Source: Elusimicrobiota bacterium
GTDB lineage: Bacteria; Elusimicrobiota; Elusimicrobia; UBA1565; UBA9628
DNA: 64,000 nucleotides
NCBI GenBank assembly: GCA_016212855.1
Contig: JACRDP010000020.1
Span: 35,426 to 99,425, forward strand
Direction: 5' to 3'
Shown in pieces: positions 9,363 through 18,463 of the stretch (position 1 is its first letter; each line of letters begins with the position of its first letter). The notes beneath the pieces are model-generated. The model saw only the letters and a program-made list of their open reading frames with translations. It did not search any database and was not told the origin of the DNA. The translations under genes and the position numbers were made by a program.

Positions 9363-9863
9363 TTATCTCCTTTTCGACGCTCTATTAACGGAACGTTTTG
9401 CGGCGGACTTTCGCCGCAAAAGGTTCCGCGGGTTCTTCGGCAGAAGGCCGGAGGCGAGCGGATCGAAGGCGAGCGGGAGCAGCTTGTAGACGGTCGTCTT
9501 GACGATCTTGCGGCGGCCGCTGGTCGGGTTGAGGTCCACGAGGTAGATCGCGGTGTCCTTGTCGCTGAACTCGTGCATGACCTGGCGGCAAGCGCCGCAG
9601 GGCTTGGCGGCGGCGCCGACGACGGCGACGGCCTCGATGGAATCAAAACCGCTGGCGACCGCATGATAGATCGCCGCGCGCTCGGCGCACATCGCCAGGC
9701 CGTAGCTCGCGTTCTCGACGTTGCAGCCGGGAAACACGCGCCCGCTCGCGGTCATGACGGCGGCGCCGACGGGATAGCGCGAGTACGGGCAGTAGGCGCG
9801 CTTCTGCGCCTGGACGGCCGTTTCGATGAGGCGTTCGACGGAGCGTTTGGAGTTCTTCGCCAT
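9363..9863 (-). CDS. cdd: Cytidine deaminase
   Basis: A 166-residue zinc-dependent deaminase: YCPYSRYPVGAAV, GCNVENASYG, the zinc/catalytic MCAERAAI (Cys-Ala-Glu, tetrameric-type) and PCGACRQVM carrying two zinc cysteines. It converts cytidine or deoxycytidine to uridine or deoxyuridine in pyrimidine salvage. It has about 30 extra C-terminal residues, rich in Lys and Arg, beyond the usual ~130-residue form. Start overlaps the mtnP stop by one base; the next gene begins 2 bases after its stop. Confidence 0.93.
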   Translation of the reverse strand: MAKNSKRSVERLIETAVQAQKRAYCPYSRYPVGAAVMTASGRVFPGCNVENASYGLAMCAERAAIYHAVASGFDSIEAVAVVGAAAKPCGACRQVMHEFSDKDTAIYLVDLNPTSGRRKIVKTTVYKLLPLAFDPLASGLLPKNPRNLLRRKSAAKRSVNRASKRR

Positions 9864-10744
9864 TAGAGGTACTTCCTGACCAGGAGGTCGAGCTTCTTGA
9901 GCGTCGCTTTGTTGCGGGCTTCAGGCGCCGTGAACAGCGCGCCCTTCAGGGCTTCGGAAAAAGCGGTCTCGAGCGGCGCCTTGGCGATGCGCGGCACGGC
10001 CAGCTTCATGAGCTTCTGGGCGTTGGCGGAGTTGGCGTGGAGGTTGGCCACGACCATCTCGGTGTGGACCTCCTCGCCTTCCTTCCAGCAGTCGTAATCG
10101 GTGACCATGGCGACCTGCGAGTACACGAACTCGGCCTCGCGGGCGAGCTTGGCCTCGGTGGCGGCGGTCATGCCGATCAGGGACCAGCCGAAAGAGCGGT
10201 GCATCTCGGACTCGGCCTTCGTCGAGAACGCGGGGCCTTCCATGCAGCAGTAGGTGCCGCCGAACACGGATTTTACGCCGAGCTCCTTGGCGCATTCATA
10301 GACGATTTTGTTTTGGCCCGGCGCGAAGGGCGGGTTGAGCGCGATGTGCGCGACCAGGCCGTTGCCGAAAAAGGTCTGCACGCGGTCCTTGGTGCGGTCC
10401 ACGAGCTGGTCGGGGAAAACGAAGGTGCGGGGGGGAAGCTCTTCTTTCAGGGAGCCGACCGCGGAGAAGGCGAGCACGCGCTCGACGCCGAGGGACTTAA
10501 GCGCCCACATGTTCGCGCGCTGGTTGATCTCGGTCGGAGTGACGACATGGCCTTTGCCGTGGCGGGGGAGGAACGCGCACGGAACGCCCTCGAGCTCGCC
10601 GAGCGTGATGGGGCCTGAGTGGGCGCCGAAAGGGGTCTTGAGGCGGATCTCGCGGGGATTTTTAATCGCGTCGGAGGAATAGAGGCCGCTGCCTCCGATG
10701 ACTCCGACCTTGGCGTGGTTCTTCGGGATCTTCTTCAAGGACAA
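9863..10744 (-). CDS. mtnP: S-methyl-5'-thioadenosine phosphorylase
   Basis: A 293-residue member of the PNP/MTAP family: VGVIGGSGLY, LPRHGKGH, INQRANMWALKSLGVERVLAFSAVGSL and GGTYCCMEGPAFSTKAES. It splits 5'-methylthioadenosine into adenine and methylthioribose 1-phosphate, the entry step of methionine salvage. The closeness to MTAP (rather than purine nucleoside phosphorylase) rests on the HG(K)GH and MEGPAFSTKAE motifs. No further methionine-salvage genes are adjacent. It overlaps the response regulator gene by 10 bases and cdd by one. Confidence 0.93.
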   Translation of the reverse strand: MSLKKIPKNHAKVGVIGGSGLYSSDAIKNPREIRLKTPFGAHSGPITLGELEGVPCAFLPRHGKGHVVTPTEINQRANMWALKSLGVERVLAFSAVGSLKEELPPRTFVFPDQLVDRTKDRVQTFFGNGLVAHIALNPPFAPGQNKIVYECAKELGVKSVFGGTYCCMEGPAFSTKAESEMHRSFGWSLIGMTAATEAKLAREAEFVYSQVAMVTDYDCWKEGEEVHTEMVVANLHANSANAQKLMKLAVPRIAKAPLETAFSEALKGALFTAPEARNKATLKKLDLLVRKYL

Positions 10745-11118
10745 TATCCTCCCATGGGCAGGAGCTCTTTGATGAGCTCGTAGAGCGTGTCGAGATTGAC
10801 CGGCTTCTGGACGAAGCGGGTCTTCGGGTCGTTGGGCAGGAGCTTGGCGAGCTTGGTGAGCGAATGCGCGGACATGAAGATCACGGGGATCTTCTTGGTG
10901 GCCGCTTCCTTCTGGAGCACCTGATAGGCCGAGTTGCCGTAGGCGCCGGGCATTTGAATGTCGGCGATGATCAGGTGGGGGATATGCTCGGCCGCTTTCG
11001 CGGCCATCTGATATCCGTCGTTGACGACGATGACGCGGTGGCCCTTGCTCGTGAGGTAGTCGTTGAGCAGGCCGGTGATGTCCGTGTTGTCGTCGGCGAT
11101 GAGGATCTGGGCGATCAT
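10735..11118 (-). CDS. Stand-alone response-regulator receiver protein
   Basis: A 127-residue CheY-like receiver domain: acidic pair ADD at residues 8-10, phospho-acceptor Asp 53 in IADIQMP, the conserved Ser in FMSAHS and the Lys-Pro pair in FVQKPVNL. No output domain follows. It starts inside the 3' end of glyA (4-base overlap). No histidine kinase is in the window; the GAF/HD-GYP protein at the head of the same cluster is a possible but untested partner. Confidence 0.9.
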   Translation of the reverse strand: MIAQILIADDNTDITGLLNDYLTSKGHRVIVVNDGYQMAAKAAEHIPHLIIADIQMPGAYGNSAYQVLQKEAATKKIPVIFMSAHSLTKLAKLLPNDPKTRFVQKPVNLDTLYELIKELLPMGGYCP

Positions 11119-12383
11119 TTGGTCGTGAGAAGCTTCTCCATGATCGCGGGATAAATCGGAAAGCGGCGGCACAGCGCGGTGACCGCGGTCTTCACGCGCT
11201 TGAGCCCCGCGTCGTCGGTCCGGACCTTGAGGGCCTCGTCGATGAGGGAGGCGACCTCGTCCATTTCCTTCTCGCCCATGCCCCGCGTCGTGATCGCGGG
11301 CGTGCCGATGCGCACGCCGGAAGCGATGAAAGGTTTTTGCGGATCGTAAGGAATGGCGTTCTTGTTGACGGTGATCCCGGCTTTGTCGAGCGCTTCCTCG
11401 GCCTCCTTGCCGGTCGCGTTCTTCGGGCGGAGGTCGACGGAGAACAGATGGCAGTCCGTTCCGCCCGCGACGATGCGAAAGCCCCGGTCCTGCAGGGACT
11501 GGGCCAGGCGGCGCGAGTTGGCGAGCGTCTTCTGCTGGTAGGTCTTGAACTCGGGCTTGAGAGCTTCGCCGAAGCAGACGGCCTTGGCGGCGATCACGTG
11601 CATCAGAGGGCCGCCCTGCTCCCCGGGGAACACGGTCTTGTCCAGGGCCGGGCCGTGCGCCGCCTTGCACAGCACCATGCCGCCGCGCGGACCCCGCAGG
11701 GTCTTGTGCGTGGTCGTGGTCGTGAAATCGGCCAGGCCGACGGGCGAGGGATACACGCCCGCGGCGATCATGCCCGCGTAATGGGCGATGTCGGCGGCGA
11801 AGTAAGCGCCGATGCCGTCGGCGATCTTCTTGAGCCGCGCCCAGTCGATGACGCGGGAGTAGTTCGACGCGCCGACGAAAAGGATGCGGGGCTTGTGCTC
11901 GTTGGCGTCCTTCTCGGCCTTGTCGTAGTCGATCAGCTCGTCGTCCTTGCGGACGTCGATCGGCACGATTTTGTAGTACTTACCCGAGAAGTTCATCGGA
12001 TGGCCGTGCGACAGGTGGCCGCCGTGGGCGAGGTTGAGGCCCATGACGCCGTCGCCGGGTTTGAGCACGGTGAGGTACATCGCCATGTTCGCCTGCGAGC
12101 CCGAGTGGGGCTGCACGTTGGCGTGCTCCGCGCCGAACAGCTTCTTGGCGCGTTCGATGGCGAGAATCTCGGCCTGGTCGACGTACTCACAGCCTCCGTA
12201 ATAGCGCTTGCCTGGATAGCCCTCGGCGTATTTGTTGGTGAGTAAAGACCCCTGCGCCTCGAGGACGGCCTCCGACGTGTAGTTCTCGGAGGCGATCAGC
12301 TCTAAATTATCGGACTGGCGGCGCGCTTCGCGCGCGATCGCGGCGTAGACTTCGGGATCCTGCTCAGCGAGGCTTCGGGGCAT
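11115..12383 (-). CDS. glyA: Serine hydroxymethyltransferase
   Basis: A 422-residue PLP enzyme with [29 protein letters not shown], the lysine motif [14 protein letters not shown] and the C-terminal [10 protein letters not shown]. It interconverts serine and glycine while charging tetrahydrofolate with a one-carbon unit. The order tsaC-type / LMW phosphatase / glyA matches a cluster common in many bacteria, where rpiB often sits between; rpiB is absent here. It overlaps the upstream phosphatase gene by 20 bases and the downstream regulator by 4. Confidence 0.97.
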   Translation of the reverse strand: MPRSLAEQDPEVYAAIAREARRQSDNLELIASENYTSEAVLEAQGSLLTNKYAEGYPGKRYYGGCEYVDQAEILAIERAKKLFGAEHANVQPHSGSQANMAMYLTVLKPGDGVMGLNLAHGGHLSHGHPMNFSGKYYKIVPIDVRKDDELIDYDKAEKDANEHKPRILFVGASNYSRVIDWARLKKIADGIGAYFAADIAHYAGMIAAGVYPSPVGLADFTTTTTHKTLRGPRGGMVLCKAAHGPALDKTVFPGEQGGPLMHVIAAKAVCFGEALKPEFKTYQQKTLANSRRLAQSLQDRGFRIVAGGTDCHLFSVDLRPKNATGKEAEEALDKAGITVNKNAIPYDPQKPFIASGVRIGTPAITTRGMGEKEMDEVASLIDEALKVRTDDAGLKRVKTAVTALCRRFPIYPAIMEKLLTTK

Positions 12384-12792
12384 AAGTTTCTTTCTCCAGG
12401 ACGATCTTCAGCTTTTGCGCGATCGAGTCGGCGCAGGCTTCGTATTCCAACGCGTCGCCGCCGACCGGGTCTTTGACGCCGAGAATGGAAATCTTGGCGG
12501 CGGAGCCGGGGGACAGCCGCTTGAGGTAATCGGCGTGCATCGGCTCCATCGCGTACACGGCGTCGGCCTTCTCCAGCATGGCGGCGTCCACGCGCCGCGC
12601 GCGGTGCGCGACGGCCCCGAGCCCGTGCTTGACGAACACGGCGGCGGCGCCGGCGGAGAGCGGCGCGCCCTCGGTCGCTTGAGTGCCCGCGGAGGCGGCG
12701 GCCGAGGATTTCGTCATGGTGTTGTAGAGGACCTCGGCCATGGGCGAGCGGCAGGTGTTGCCGGTGCAGACGAAGAGGACCCTCTTGGTCAC
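12364..12792 (-). CDS. Low-molecular-weight protein tyrosine (or arginine) phosphatase
   Basis: A 142-residue LMW-PTP with the P-loop [13 protein letters not shown] at the N-terminus and the general-acid Asp in VKDPVGGD near residue 107, so the active site is complete. Proteins of this type dephosphorylate tyrosine, or arginine in the YwlE subgroup; the Thr after CTGN favours the arginine-phosphatase-like subgroup, which I cannot confirm. It overlaps the tsaC-type gene by 4 bases and glyA by 20. Confidence 0.9.
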   Translation of the reverse strand: MTKRVLFVCTGNTCRSPMAEVLYNTMTKSSAAASAGTQATEGAPLSAGAAAVFVKHGLGAVAHRARRVDAAMLEKADAVYAMEPMHADYLKRLSPGSAAKISILGVKDPVGGDALEYEACADSIAQKLKIVLEKETYAPKPR

Positions 12793-13397
12793 GCGGCCGC
12801 GGTCTCCTGGATCGCCTCGGCGGAGATCAGACCGACCTTGGTCACGCGCGGCTTCTCGCCGGTGGCGTCGACCAAGGTCGGGTCGCCGGCGGGCGCCTCG
12901 CCGCCGTCGACGATCAGGTCGAGCTGCGCGCCGAACTCGGCGGAGACCTCGGCGGCGGTCAGCTTGACCGGTTTACCGGACTTGTTGGCGCTGGTGTACA
13001 CCCACGGCACGCCCGAGGCGGCGAGCATCGCGCGCGCGCCGGGGTGGCCGGGGACGCGGATCGCGACCGTCGGGTATTCGGGGAAGGTGAGGAGCCGGCC
13101 CTGAGCCGTGGGCTTGAGCAGGAGCAGGAGCGGGCCGGGCCAGAACTTCGCCGCGAGCTTTTCGGCGAGCGGGGTCCACTCGACCCAGAGTTTGGCGGTC
13201 GCGGCCGAGTCGACGAGGATCGCGAGGGGCTTCAAGGTCGAGCGCTCCTTGATCTGCAGGACGCGGCGCGTGGCGGCCTTGATGAGGCCGGTGGAGCCGA
13301 CGGCGTAGCCGGACTCGGTCGGGAAGGCGACGATCTTGCAGGCCTTGCCGAGGGCGCCGGCCTTGGCGGCGTCGGAGGGGGAGAGGGTCTCAGGCAT
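12789..13397 (-). CDS. L-threonylcarbamoyladenylate synthase (Sua5/YrdC/TsaC family)
   Basis: A 202-residue YrdC-fold protein: IVAFPTESGYAVG, the KERSTLKPLAILV basic patch, FWPGPLLLLLKP, VAIRVPGHP and YTSANKSGKP. It makes threonylcarbamoyl-AMP for the universal t6A37 modification of tRNA. Length matches the short TsaC form without the Sua5 C-terminal domain. The ATG at 13397 lies within the end of rsmI (8-base overlap); the longer upstream frame is a shadow of rsmI. Confidence 0.92.
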   Translation of the reverse strand: MPETLSPSDAAKAGALGKACKIVAFPTESGYAVGSTGLIKAATRRVLQIKERSTLKPLAILVDSAATAKLWVEWTPLAEKLAAKFWPGPLLLLLKPTAQGRLLTFPEYPTVAIRVPGHPGARAMLAASGVPWVYTSANKSGKPVKLTAAEVSAEFGAQLDLIVDGGEAPAGDPTLVDATGEKPRVTKVGLISAEAIQETAAA

Positions 13398-14073
13398 GGG
13401 GGGGCTCCGGGTCGGGGTGCAGAACGATGACGAACTCGCCGAGGATTTCTTTGCGCGCGGCCAAATTGTCGCGGACCGACTGGGCGGTGCCGCGGATGTA
13501 CTCTTCGTGGAGCTTGGACAATTCTCGAACGGCAACGACTTGTGAACTCGCTCCGACGGCCATGATGACGTCCTCGAGCAGTTCGAGAACTCGGAAGGGC
13601 GATTCGTAAATAACGATCGTGCGGTTTAACAGCTTTGAAGCTTCAAGCGCCTTGCGGCGCTTGGACGGCGTTCTTGGAAGAAAACCTAGAAATATAAACG
13701 AATCACCGGGTAAACCTGAACCGGCAACGGCAGTAGCCACCGCGCACGAGCCCGGCAACGCTGTTACCGGAATGCCTTGCCGCCTTGCGGCGGCGACGAC
13801 TTTTCTACCCGGATCGGAAACCCCCGGGAGGCCACCATCCGAAACCAAGCTTACGTTTTCCCCGCGGGCCAATCTTTCCAACATCTTATCGACGGAACGC
13901 GGATCGTTCTCATCGTATCGTTCCAGCGGAACGCTGATTCCGAAATGGCTCATCAAATTTCTTGTCCTTCTCGTGTCTTCACAAAAAATGACCTTCGACT
14001 CCTTCAAAACCCTTAATGACCGTGCGGACATGTCCTCTAAATTTCCCAAAGGTGTCGGAACGACGAATAGCAT
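13390..14073 (-). CDS. rsmI: 16S rRNA 2'-O-ribose C1402 methyltransferase
   Basis: A 227-residue SAM-dependent methyltransferase of the tetrapyrrole-methylase fold: VVPTPLGNLEDMSARSL, FCEDTRRTRNL, SLVSDGGLPGVSDPG, PGSCAVATAVAGSGLP and FLPRTPSKRRK. It methylates C1402 of 16S rRNA. It is somewhat shorter than typical (about 280) because the C-terminal extension is missing. The 5' two-thirds (about 13550-14073) are clearly richer in A+T than the 3' part and all neighbours. It overlaps both neighbours (1 and 8 bases). Confidence 0.93.
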   Translation of the reverse strand: MLFVVPTPLGNLEDMSARSLRVLKESKVIFCEDTRRTRNLMSHFGISVPLERYDENDPRSVDKMLERLARGENVSLVSDGGLPGVSDPGRKVVAAARRQGIPVTALPGSCAVATAVAGSGLPGDSFIFLGFLPRTPSKRRKALEASKLLNRTIVIYESPFRVLELLEDVIMAVGASSQVVAVRELSKLHEEYIRGTAQSVRDNLAARKEILGEFVIVLHPDPEPPHA

Positions 14074-15314
14074 TAATGTCCCGAACCGTTAGTCGTGTCA
14101 CGCGACCATTCCGTCAATTCCAAGCGCATGAAGGTCTCGACGACTTTCGGATCAAACTGGGTTCCCGCGCCCTTCTTCAGTTCTCCCAGTGCGATGTCGC
14201 GGCCGAGAGCTTTGCGGTAAGGCCGGTCGCTGGTCATCGCGTCCCACGCGTCCAAGCAAGCCACGATCCGGGCCCCAAGAGGAATTTGCTCGCCCTTCAA
14301 GCCTTCCGGGTAGCCCCTTCCGTCATACCACTCCTGATGGTAGAGGACCATCTGGGCGACGGGGCCGAGGTATTTGACGGGCGCCAAGATCTGGTGGCCG
14401 ATGATCGGGTGCTTCTTCATCTCCTCGTATTCCTCGGGGGTGAGCTTCCCCGGTTTAAGAAGGATCGCCTCGTCGATGCCGATCTTGCCGATGTCGTGCA
14501 GGAGCGCGGCGTACTCGATGTGGCGCACCATGGGGTCGGGCAGGCCCATCTCCTGGGCGACGCGGCGGGCCTTCACGCGGGCGCGGTCGCTGTGCTCGTG
14601 AGTGTAGGCGTCCTTGGAGTCGACGGCGCGGGCCAAGGTCTGCACCATCTCGAGATAGAAGATTTGCAGGTTGTCGAACATGTCCATGTTGTGGAGCATG
14701 ACGGCGGCCTCGCCCGCGAGGATGCTGAGGAATTTGACGTTGTAGTCGCTGAAGGGTTCCGCCCCTTCCTTGGCATGGAGGTTCAGGACGCCGATCGGCT
14801 TGCCCTTGACCAGAAGCGGAATCGAGACGAAGGGTTCGACGTCGCCCGACGCGGGATCCAAGTAGCGGGGGTCCTTGGCCGGGTCAGCCACGAAAATGGG
14901 CTGGGCCGAGGCGAAGGCCTTGCCGGCCACGCCCTCGCCGGGCTTGAGGAAGAGCTTCTGGGATTCGGCGGCGACGAGGCTGCGCGCGGCGACGATCTTG
15001 AGGCAGCCGTCCTTCTCATCCCAGTTCATCACCGAGCCGCGCTCGCATTTCATGAGCTGGCAGGCGCAGTCGAGAACCGCGCGGCCGAACTCTTCACGAG
15101 AGATGGCGCCCGAATGTGAAACTCCGTGCTCCTGCAGGGCGAGCAGCATGGTCAGCAGTTCGTCGAGTTTGGTCCAGCCCTCCGGGGCGCGCGGCGGCGC
15201 CGGCGCGCGGTCCGGGCGCGAAGCTTCTAAGGAATAGAGACGGCGTAAAACGAGGGCGAGGGCGGCCAGCAGGACGACGCACAGGCCCGCGGCCCACCAA
15301 AACAAGGCTGCCAT
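14073..15314 (-). CDS. Membrane-anchored GAF / HD-GYP protein (probable c-di-GMP phosphodiesterase)
   Basis: About 413 residues: one N-terminal membrane helix (WWAAGLCVVLLAALALVL), a GAF domain (about 70-200; KPGEGVAGKAFA, PLLVKGKPIGVLNL) and a C-terminal HD-GYP domain with HEHSDR, LLHDIGKIGI, KKHPIIGHQIL and HQEWYDGRGYPEG, so the metal ligands and GYP signature are intact. It likely senses a signal through GAF and hydrolyses cyclic di-GMP. An upstream ATG at 15347 would add 11 residues; I prefer 15314, which starts at the membrane helix with AGCAGG upstream. First gene of the long minus-strand cluster. Confidence 0.9.
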   Translation of the reverse strand: MAALFWWAAGLCVVLLAALALVLRRLYSLEASRPDRAPAPPRAPEGWTKLDELLTMLLALQEHGVSHSGAISREEFGRAVLDCACQLMKCERGSVMNWDEKDGCLKIVAARSLVAAESQKLFLKPGEGVAGKAFASAQPIFVADPAKDPRYLDPASGDVEPFVSIPLLVKGKPIGVLNLHAKEGAEPFSDYNVKFLSILAGEAAVMLHNMDMFDNLQIFYLEMVQTLARAVDSKDAYTHEHSDRARVKARRVAQEMGLPDPMVRHIEYAALLHDIGKIGIDEAILLKPGKLTPEEYEEMKKHPIIGHQILAPVKYLGPVAQMVLYHQEWYDGRGYPEGLKGEQIPLGARIVACLDAWDAMTSDRPYRKALGRDIALGELKKGAGTQFDPKVVETFMRLELTEWSRDTTNGSGH

Positions 15315-15379
15315 GGTCGCTTTACCTGCTCCGCATGGAGCGACCATTTCGTCGCTTATGCTCGGTCATGGGCCGTATT

Positions 15380-16474
15380 TTACTTCTTTTTTTCGGGCTC
15401 TATGAGCGCCTGAGCCTCGGCGTCGCCGAGCATGTCCTTGAGCTGGGCCAAAGCGCCCGTTCTCATGGTCTCGTTCTCGGTCTGGCGGGCATATCGGACG
15501 AGCAGGGGGACGGCCTTCTGGCTGCGCGAGACGAAGATGGCCGCCGCCCAGTACAACTTTTCGTCCGGGCTCGCCGTTTTGTCGTGCTCGGCGACCAAGG
15601 CTTCGACCTCCTCGTCGCTCGACGAAAGACCGACCTTGAGGGCGATGTTGTGCCGGATCTCAGTGTCCACCTTCGGATCGCGCAGGAGGGCGATCATGCC
15701 GGGGCGGGTGGCCTTCGCGTCGGCGAGGTCGATCTGGGCGGAGACGGCGAGCGCCGCGCGCTCGGTGGCGATGAGCTCGCCGGAAGCGCTCCAAGCCTTG
15801 AGGCGGGGCAAGGTCTGCCTCCAATAATAACGGCCCAGGATGGCGCCGACCTTGGCGCTTTCGAGCCCCTTGCTCGAAACCAGATCGTACGCCTTGTCGC
15901 CCTCCCACTGCGCCAGGACGGAGAGCGCCTCGTACTGCGTCCACCAGGCGTTGCGCTCGCCCATGTTCGTCTCGGTGGTCTCGCGTGCGGCGAATCTGCG
16001 ACCCGCGATCTCGCGGATCAGCGGGAGAGCGGCGCGCGCTCTTAGGCGAAATGCCCCGTTGACGCCGAAGAGCTGGGCGTCGGGCTCCGGCTGGCGCAGA
16101 TAGGTCATGAACAGAGGCTCGAGCTGGGGATGTCCCGGTCCGAGCCGGCCCAGCGACTCCATGATCGCGCCGCGCGTGTAGGGATCGGAGAAGCGCGCGA
16201 AGAGGTCGTAGAGATTGGAGATGTCCTGGCCCGACACGGGAGCGGTCTTGGCGATCTGCTGGAGGGCTAGGGTCTTGTCGGAGTCCTTCGTCGCGCCGGT
16301 GAAGCGCTGGGTCAGCAAGGCGACCGACGGGCCGACGGGAGCGGTCGAGGGCGCGGGGGCCTCGGGTCCCTTTGCAACGGCGTGTGGAAGGGACGCTTCC
16401 TCGGCGTATGCCTCGGTCGCGGCGAACGCGGGGGAGCACATCCAGACGGCGGCGAGCGCGGCGAATAACTTCAT
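15380..16474 (-). CDS. Exported HEAT-repeat-like protein
   Basis: A 364-residue protein with a signal peptide (MKLFAALAAVWMCSPAFA) and a body of helical repeats of HEAT type (SDPYTRGAIMESLGRLG, ARAALPLIREIAGRR, TRPGMIALLRDPK, AVPLLVRYARQTENETM). The C-terminus is charged (IEPEKKK). No catalytic motif is visible; HEAT arrays usually bind other proteins. Its ATG overlaps the nagZ stop by 4 bases, so it is coupled to a cell-wall recycling enzyme and probably acts in the periplasm. Confidence 0.8.
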   Translation of the reverse strand: MKLFAALAAVWMCSPAFAATEAYAEEASLPHAVAKGPEAPAPSTAPVGPSVALLTQRFTGATKDSDKTLALQQIAKTAPVSGQDISNLYDLFARFSDPYTRGAIMESLGRLGPGHPQLEPLFMTYLRQPEPDAQLFGVNGAFRLRARAALPLIREIAGRRFAARETTETNMGERNAWWTQYEALSVLAQWEGDKAYDLVSSKGLESAKVGAILGRYYWRQTLPRLKAWSASGELIATERAALAVSAQIDLADAKATRPGMIALLRDPKVDTEIRHNIALKVGLSSSDEEVEALVAEHDKTASPDEKLYWAAAIFVSRSQKAVPLLVRYARQTENETMRTGALAQLKDMLGDAEAQALIEPEKKK

Positions 16475-17937
16475 TGTTTTCTCCCTTTCAGAACGCGGCG
16501 CAGAGCGGCCTCGAGGCTGACGAGGCGATAGCCGCCGGCGTCGACGACGGTCATCGGCCTGGGGCACAAGTCCAGGTCCCACGACGAGCGGATCAGCACG
16601 GACGCGGTCTTGCGCGCGGCCGTTTTCGATAAAAGCCCGAGAGCGGCGGCCTGGCCCGGGAAGCGTTTGGCCTCGAAGGACAGAAATATAACGCGTTTCG
16701 CCCGACGCGCCAGCACTGGCAACGAGCCGAGATCCAGGCCGACCACCGGAGCGCGGGCGAACGCGCAACCCGCGCCCAGTCGTCTGACCAGGGCTTCCGG
16801 GCCGCCGGGCCCGCCTTCGAAGGTAAAGCGCTCGCGGACTTCGCGGAAATCGGGGATGACAACGAGCGTGTCCTGACCCGCCGGAATCGGCAGGGCGGCC
16901 TCGCCGCGCCGAGCGATGACGACGGCTTTCCCGGCGATCCTGGCCGAAAGCGCGTGACCCTCGGCGAGCTTCGCGGCGGGTGCCTTGCGGCGCTGGAGCA
17001 GCCTTGTGATGCGCGCGTCGGCGGCCGAGAGCTGTTCTTCCGGGGCGCCCGCTTCGCGCAGGAGGTCCACCGCGTCGGTCATGCCCTGCAGGTCGTGCGC
17101 GATCATGAGTACGTCGTGGCCCGCGTCGAGGCACTTGAGGGTCGCCTCGGCCACCGGCCAGCGCTTGGTGATCGCACCCATGCACAGGTCGTCGCTGACG
17201 ACGAGGCCGTCGTAGCCGAGCTCGCCGCGCAGGACGTCGCGCGTGATCTTCGACGAAAAAGTCGCGAGTTCCTTGTCGAACGCGGGGAAGCGCACGTGTG
17301 AGGTCATCACCGCGTCCACGCCCGCCGCGCACGCGGCTCGAAAGGGGGCCAGGTGCGTTTTCGAAAACGCCGCCCTCGGCAGCTTGATCGTCGGCAGGTC
17401 CACGTGCGCGTCCACGGTCGCGGCGCCCTTGCCCGGGAAGTGCTTGGCGCAGGCGGAGACGCCGTTGTCCTGCATTCCCCTGATGAACGCGGCGCCCAGG
17501 CGTCCGGCGAGAGCCGGATCGGCCCCGAAGGATCTTATCCCGATGCCGGGATTGTAGCTCGCGACCGCGACGTCGAGCACCGGAGCCAGGTTCATGCGGA
17601 TGCCCAGGGGTGCCAGCTCCCGCGCCATCTGCCGTCCGACCGCGTAGGCCAGCTTCGGGTCGCGCGCACGTCCCAGCGCGGTATTTCCCGGAAACGGCGT
17701 GACCCCGCTTTTAAACCGGAGCACCCAGCCGCCCTCGTGGTCGATGGCGACGAGCAGGGGCCGGCCGAGGCGTTGCTCCAACTCGTTCACGTAGGCCTTG
17801 GTCTGCGCGGGCGTCTCGATGTTGCGGGCGAGCAGGAGCACGCCGGTGGCGCCGGTGGACTTGAACAGGGCGACGGTCGAGCGCGACGGCTTGAGGCCGT
17901 ACACGCCGAACATGAACAGACGCCCCGGATCGGTCAT
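16471..17937 (-). CDS. nagZ: Beta-N-acetylhexosaminidase, glycoside hydrolase family 3
   Basis: A 488-residue GH3 enzyme. The NagZ-type TIM barrel carries LLVAIDHEGGWVLRF, KHFPGKGAATVDAHVDLP (the Asp-x-His pair that acts as acid/base in NagZ; GKG replaces the usual GHG) and the nucleophile Asp in LVVSDDLCMGAI. A C-terminal domain of about 170 residues extends beyond short NagZ forms, as in the Bacillus type. It removes GlcNAc from muropeptides in wall recycling, consistent with anmK at 53080-54159. A -10-like TAAACT ends 6 bases before the ATG. Confidence 0.88.
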   Translation of the reverse strand: MTDPGRLFMFGVYGLKPSRSTVALFKSTGATGVLLLARNIETPAQTKAYVNELEQRLGRPLLVAIDHEGGWVLRFKSGVTPFPGNTALGRARDPKLAYAVGRQMARELAPLGIRMNLAPVLDVAVASYNPGIGIRSFGADPALAGRLGAAFIRGMQDNGVSACAKHFPGKGAATVDAHVDLPTIKLPRAAFSKTHLAPFRAACAAGVDAVMTSHVRFPAFDKELATFSSKITRDVLRGELGYDGLVVSDDLCMGAITKRWPVAEATLKCLDAGHDVLMIAHDLQGMTDAVDLLREAGAPEEQLSAADARITRLLQRRKAPAAKLAEGHALSARIAGKAVVIARRGEAALPIPAGQDTLVVIPDFREVRERFTFEGGPGGPEALVRRLGAGCAFARAPVVGLDLGSLPVLARRAKRVIFLSFEAKRFPGQAAALGLLSKTAARKTASVLIRSSWDLDLCPRPMTVVDAGGYRLVSLEAALRRVLKGRKQ

Positions 17938-17943
17938 GGCATG

Positions 17944-17978
17944 AGTTTAACAAAGGGGTACGTCGGTTTTGTTAAAGT
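17944..17978. promoter_or_regulatory. Divergent promoter region with 9-bp inverted repeat
   Basis: TTTAACAAA (17946-17954) and TTTGTTAAA (17968-17976) form a perfect inverted repeat with a 13-base spacer between the divergent nagZ (start 17937) and CNBD gene (start 17987). Each arm overlaps a -10-like hexamer: TAAACT for nagZ, ending 6 bases before its ATG, and TAAAGT for the plus gene, ending 8 bases before. No good -35 is visible. A single regulator could bind here and control both sides; that is inference. Confidence 0.5.
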
Positions 17979-17986
17979 AGAAGGGT

Positions 17987-18424
17987 ATGGATGCGTTCAC
18001 TTTTCTGCGCGATCACGTGGCGCTGTTCTCCGGAGTCTCCGAAGAGCACCTGACCGGCATCGCCACGGGTTCCTCGGTGAGCTCCTTCAAATCCGGGCAG
18101 ACCATCGTGTTCAAGGGCGTCACCGTGGACGCCCTGCATGTGGTGTGCAGCGGCTCGGCGGGAGTCTTCCTCAAGCCGCCGAACCAACCGCTCGTCGAGG
18201 TCGCCGTGCTTTCCTCCGGAGACGTGTTCGGCGAGACCTCGATCTTCGAAAACGGCACCGCCGGAGCGACGATCAAGGCCAAGGAAGACAATACCTTCAT
18301 ACTGATCATCCCCCAGGACGCCTTCCGCAAGCTTCTCGCCGAAAATCCCGAATTCGTCATCCGGGTCCAGGCACTGATCGCCTCGCGCAGGCCGCCCAAA
18401 GACCCGCCCAAGCCCGGGTCCTAG
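17987..18424 (+). CDS. Single-domain cyclic-nucleotide-binding-fold protein A
   Basis: A 145-residue protein consisting of one CNBD/cupin-like domain (FSGVSEEHLTGIA, VFKGVTVDALHVVCSGSAGVF, SSGDVFGETSIFENGTAGATI) and a proline-rich tail. There is no DNA-binding domain. In the phosphate-binding cassette the position of the conserved Arg (GELALLTNEPRSATV in CRP-like proteins) is Ala, so normal cAMP/cGMP binding is doubtful. It is followed 39 bases later by a paralogue, a tandem duplication. Confidence 0.85.
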   Translation: MDAFTFLRDHVALFSGVSEEHLTGIATGSSVSSFKSGQTIVFKGVTVDALHVVCSGSAGVFLKPPNQPLVEVAVLSSGDVFGETSIFENGTAGATIKAKEDNTFILIIPQDAFRKLLAENPEFVIRVQALIASRRPPKDPPKPGS

Positions 18425-18463
18425 GACCCTCGTTTACCGCCGCCGTCGTGCTATCATAAGGGT

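Noticed and set aside
15312..15347. 9-bp inverted repeat ATGGTCGCT / AGCGACCAT at the start of the GAF/HD-GYP gene
   Set aside because: It coincides with two alternative start codons and has no promoter context; too little to call an operator.
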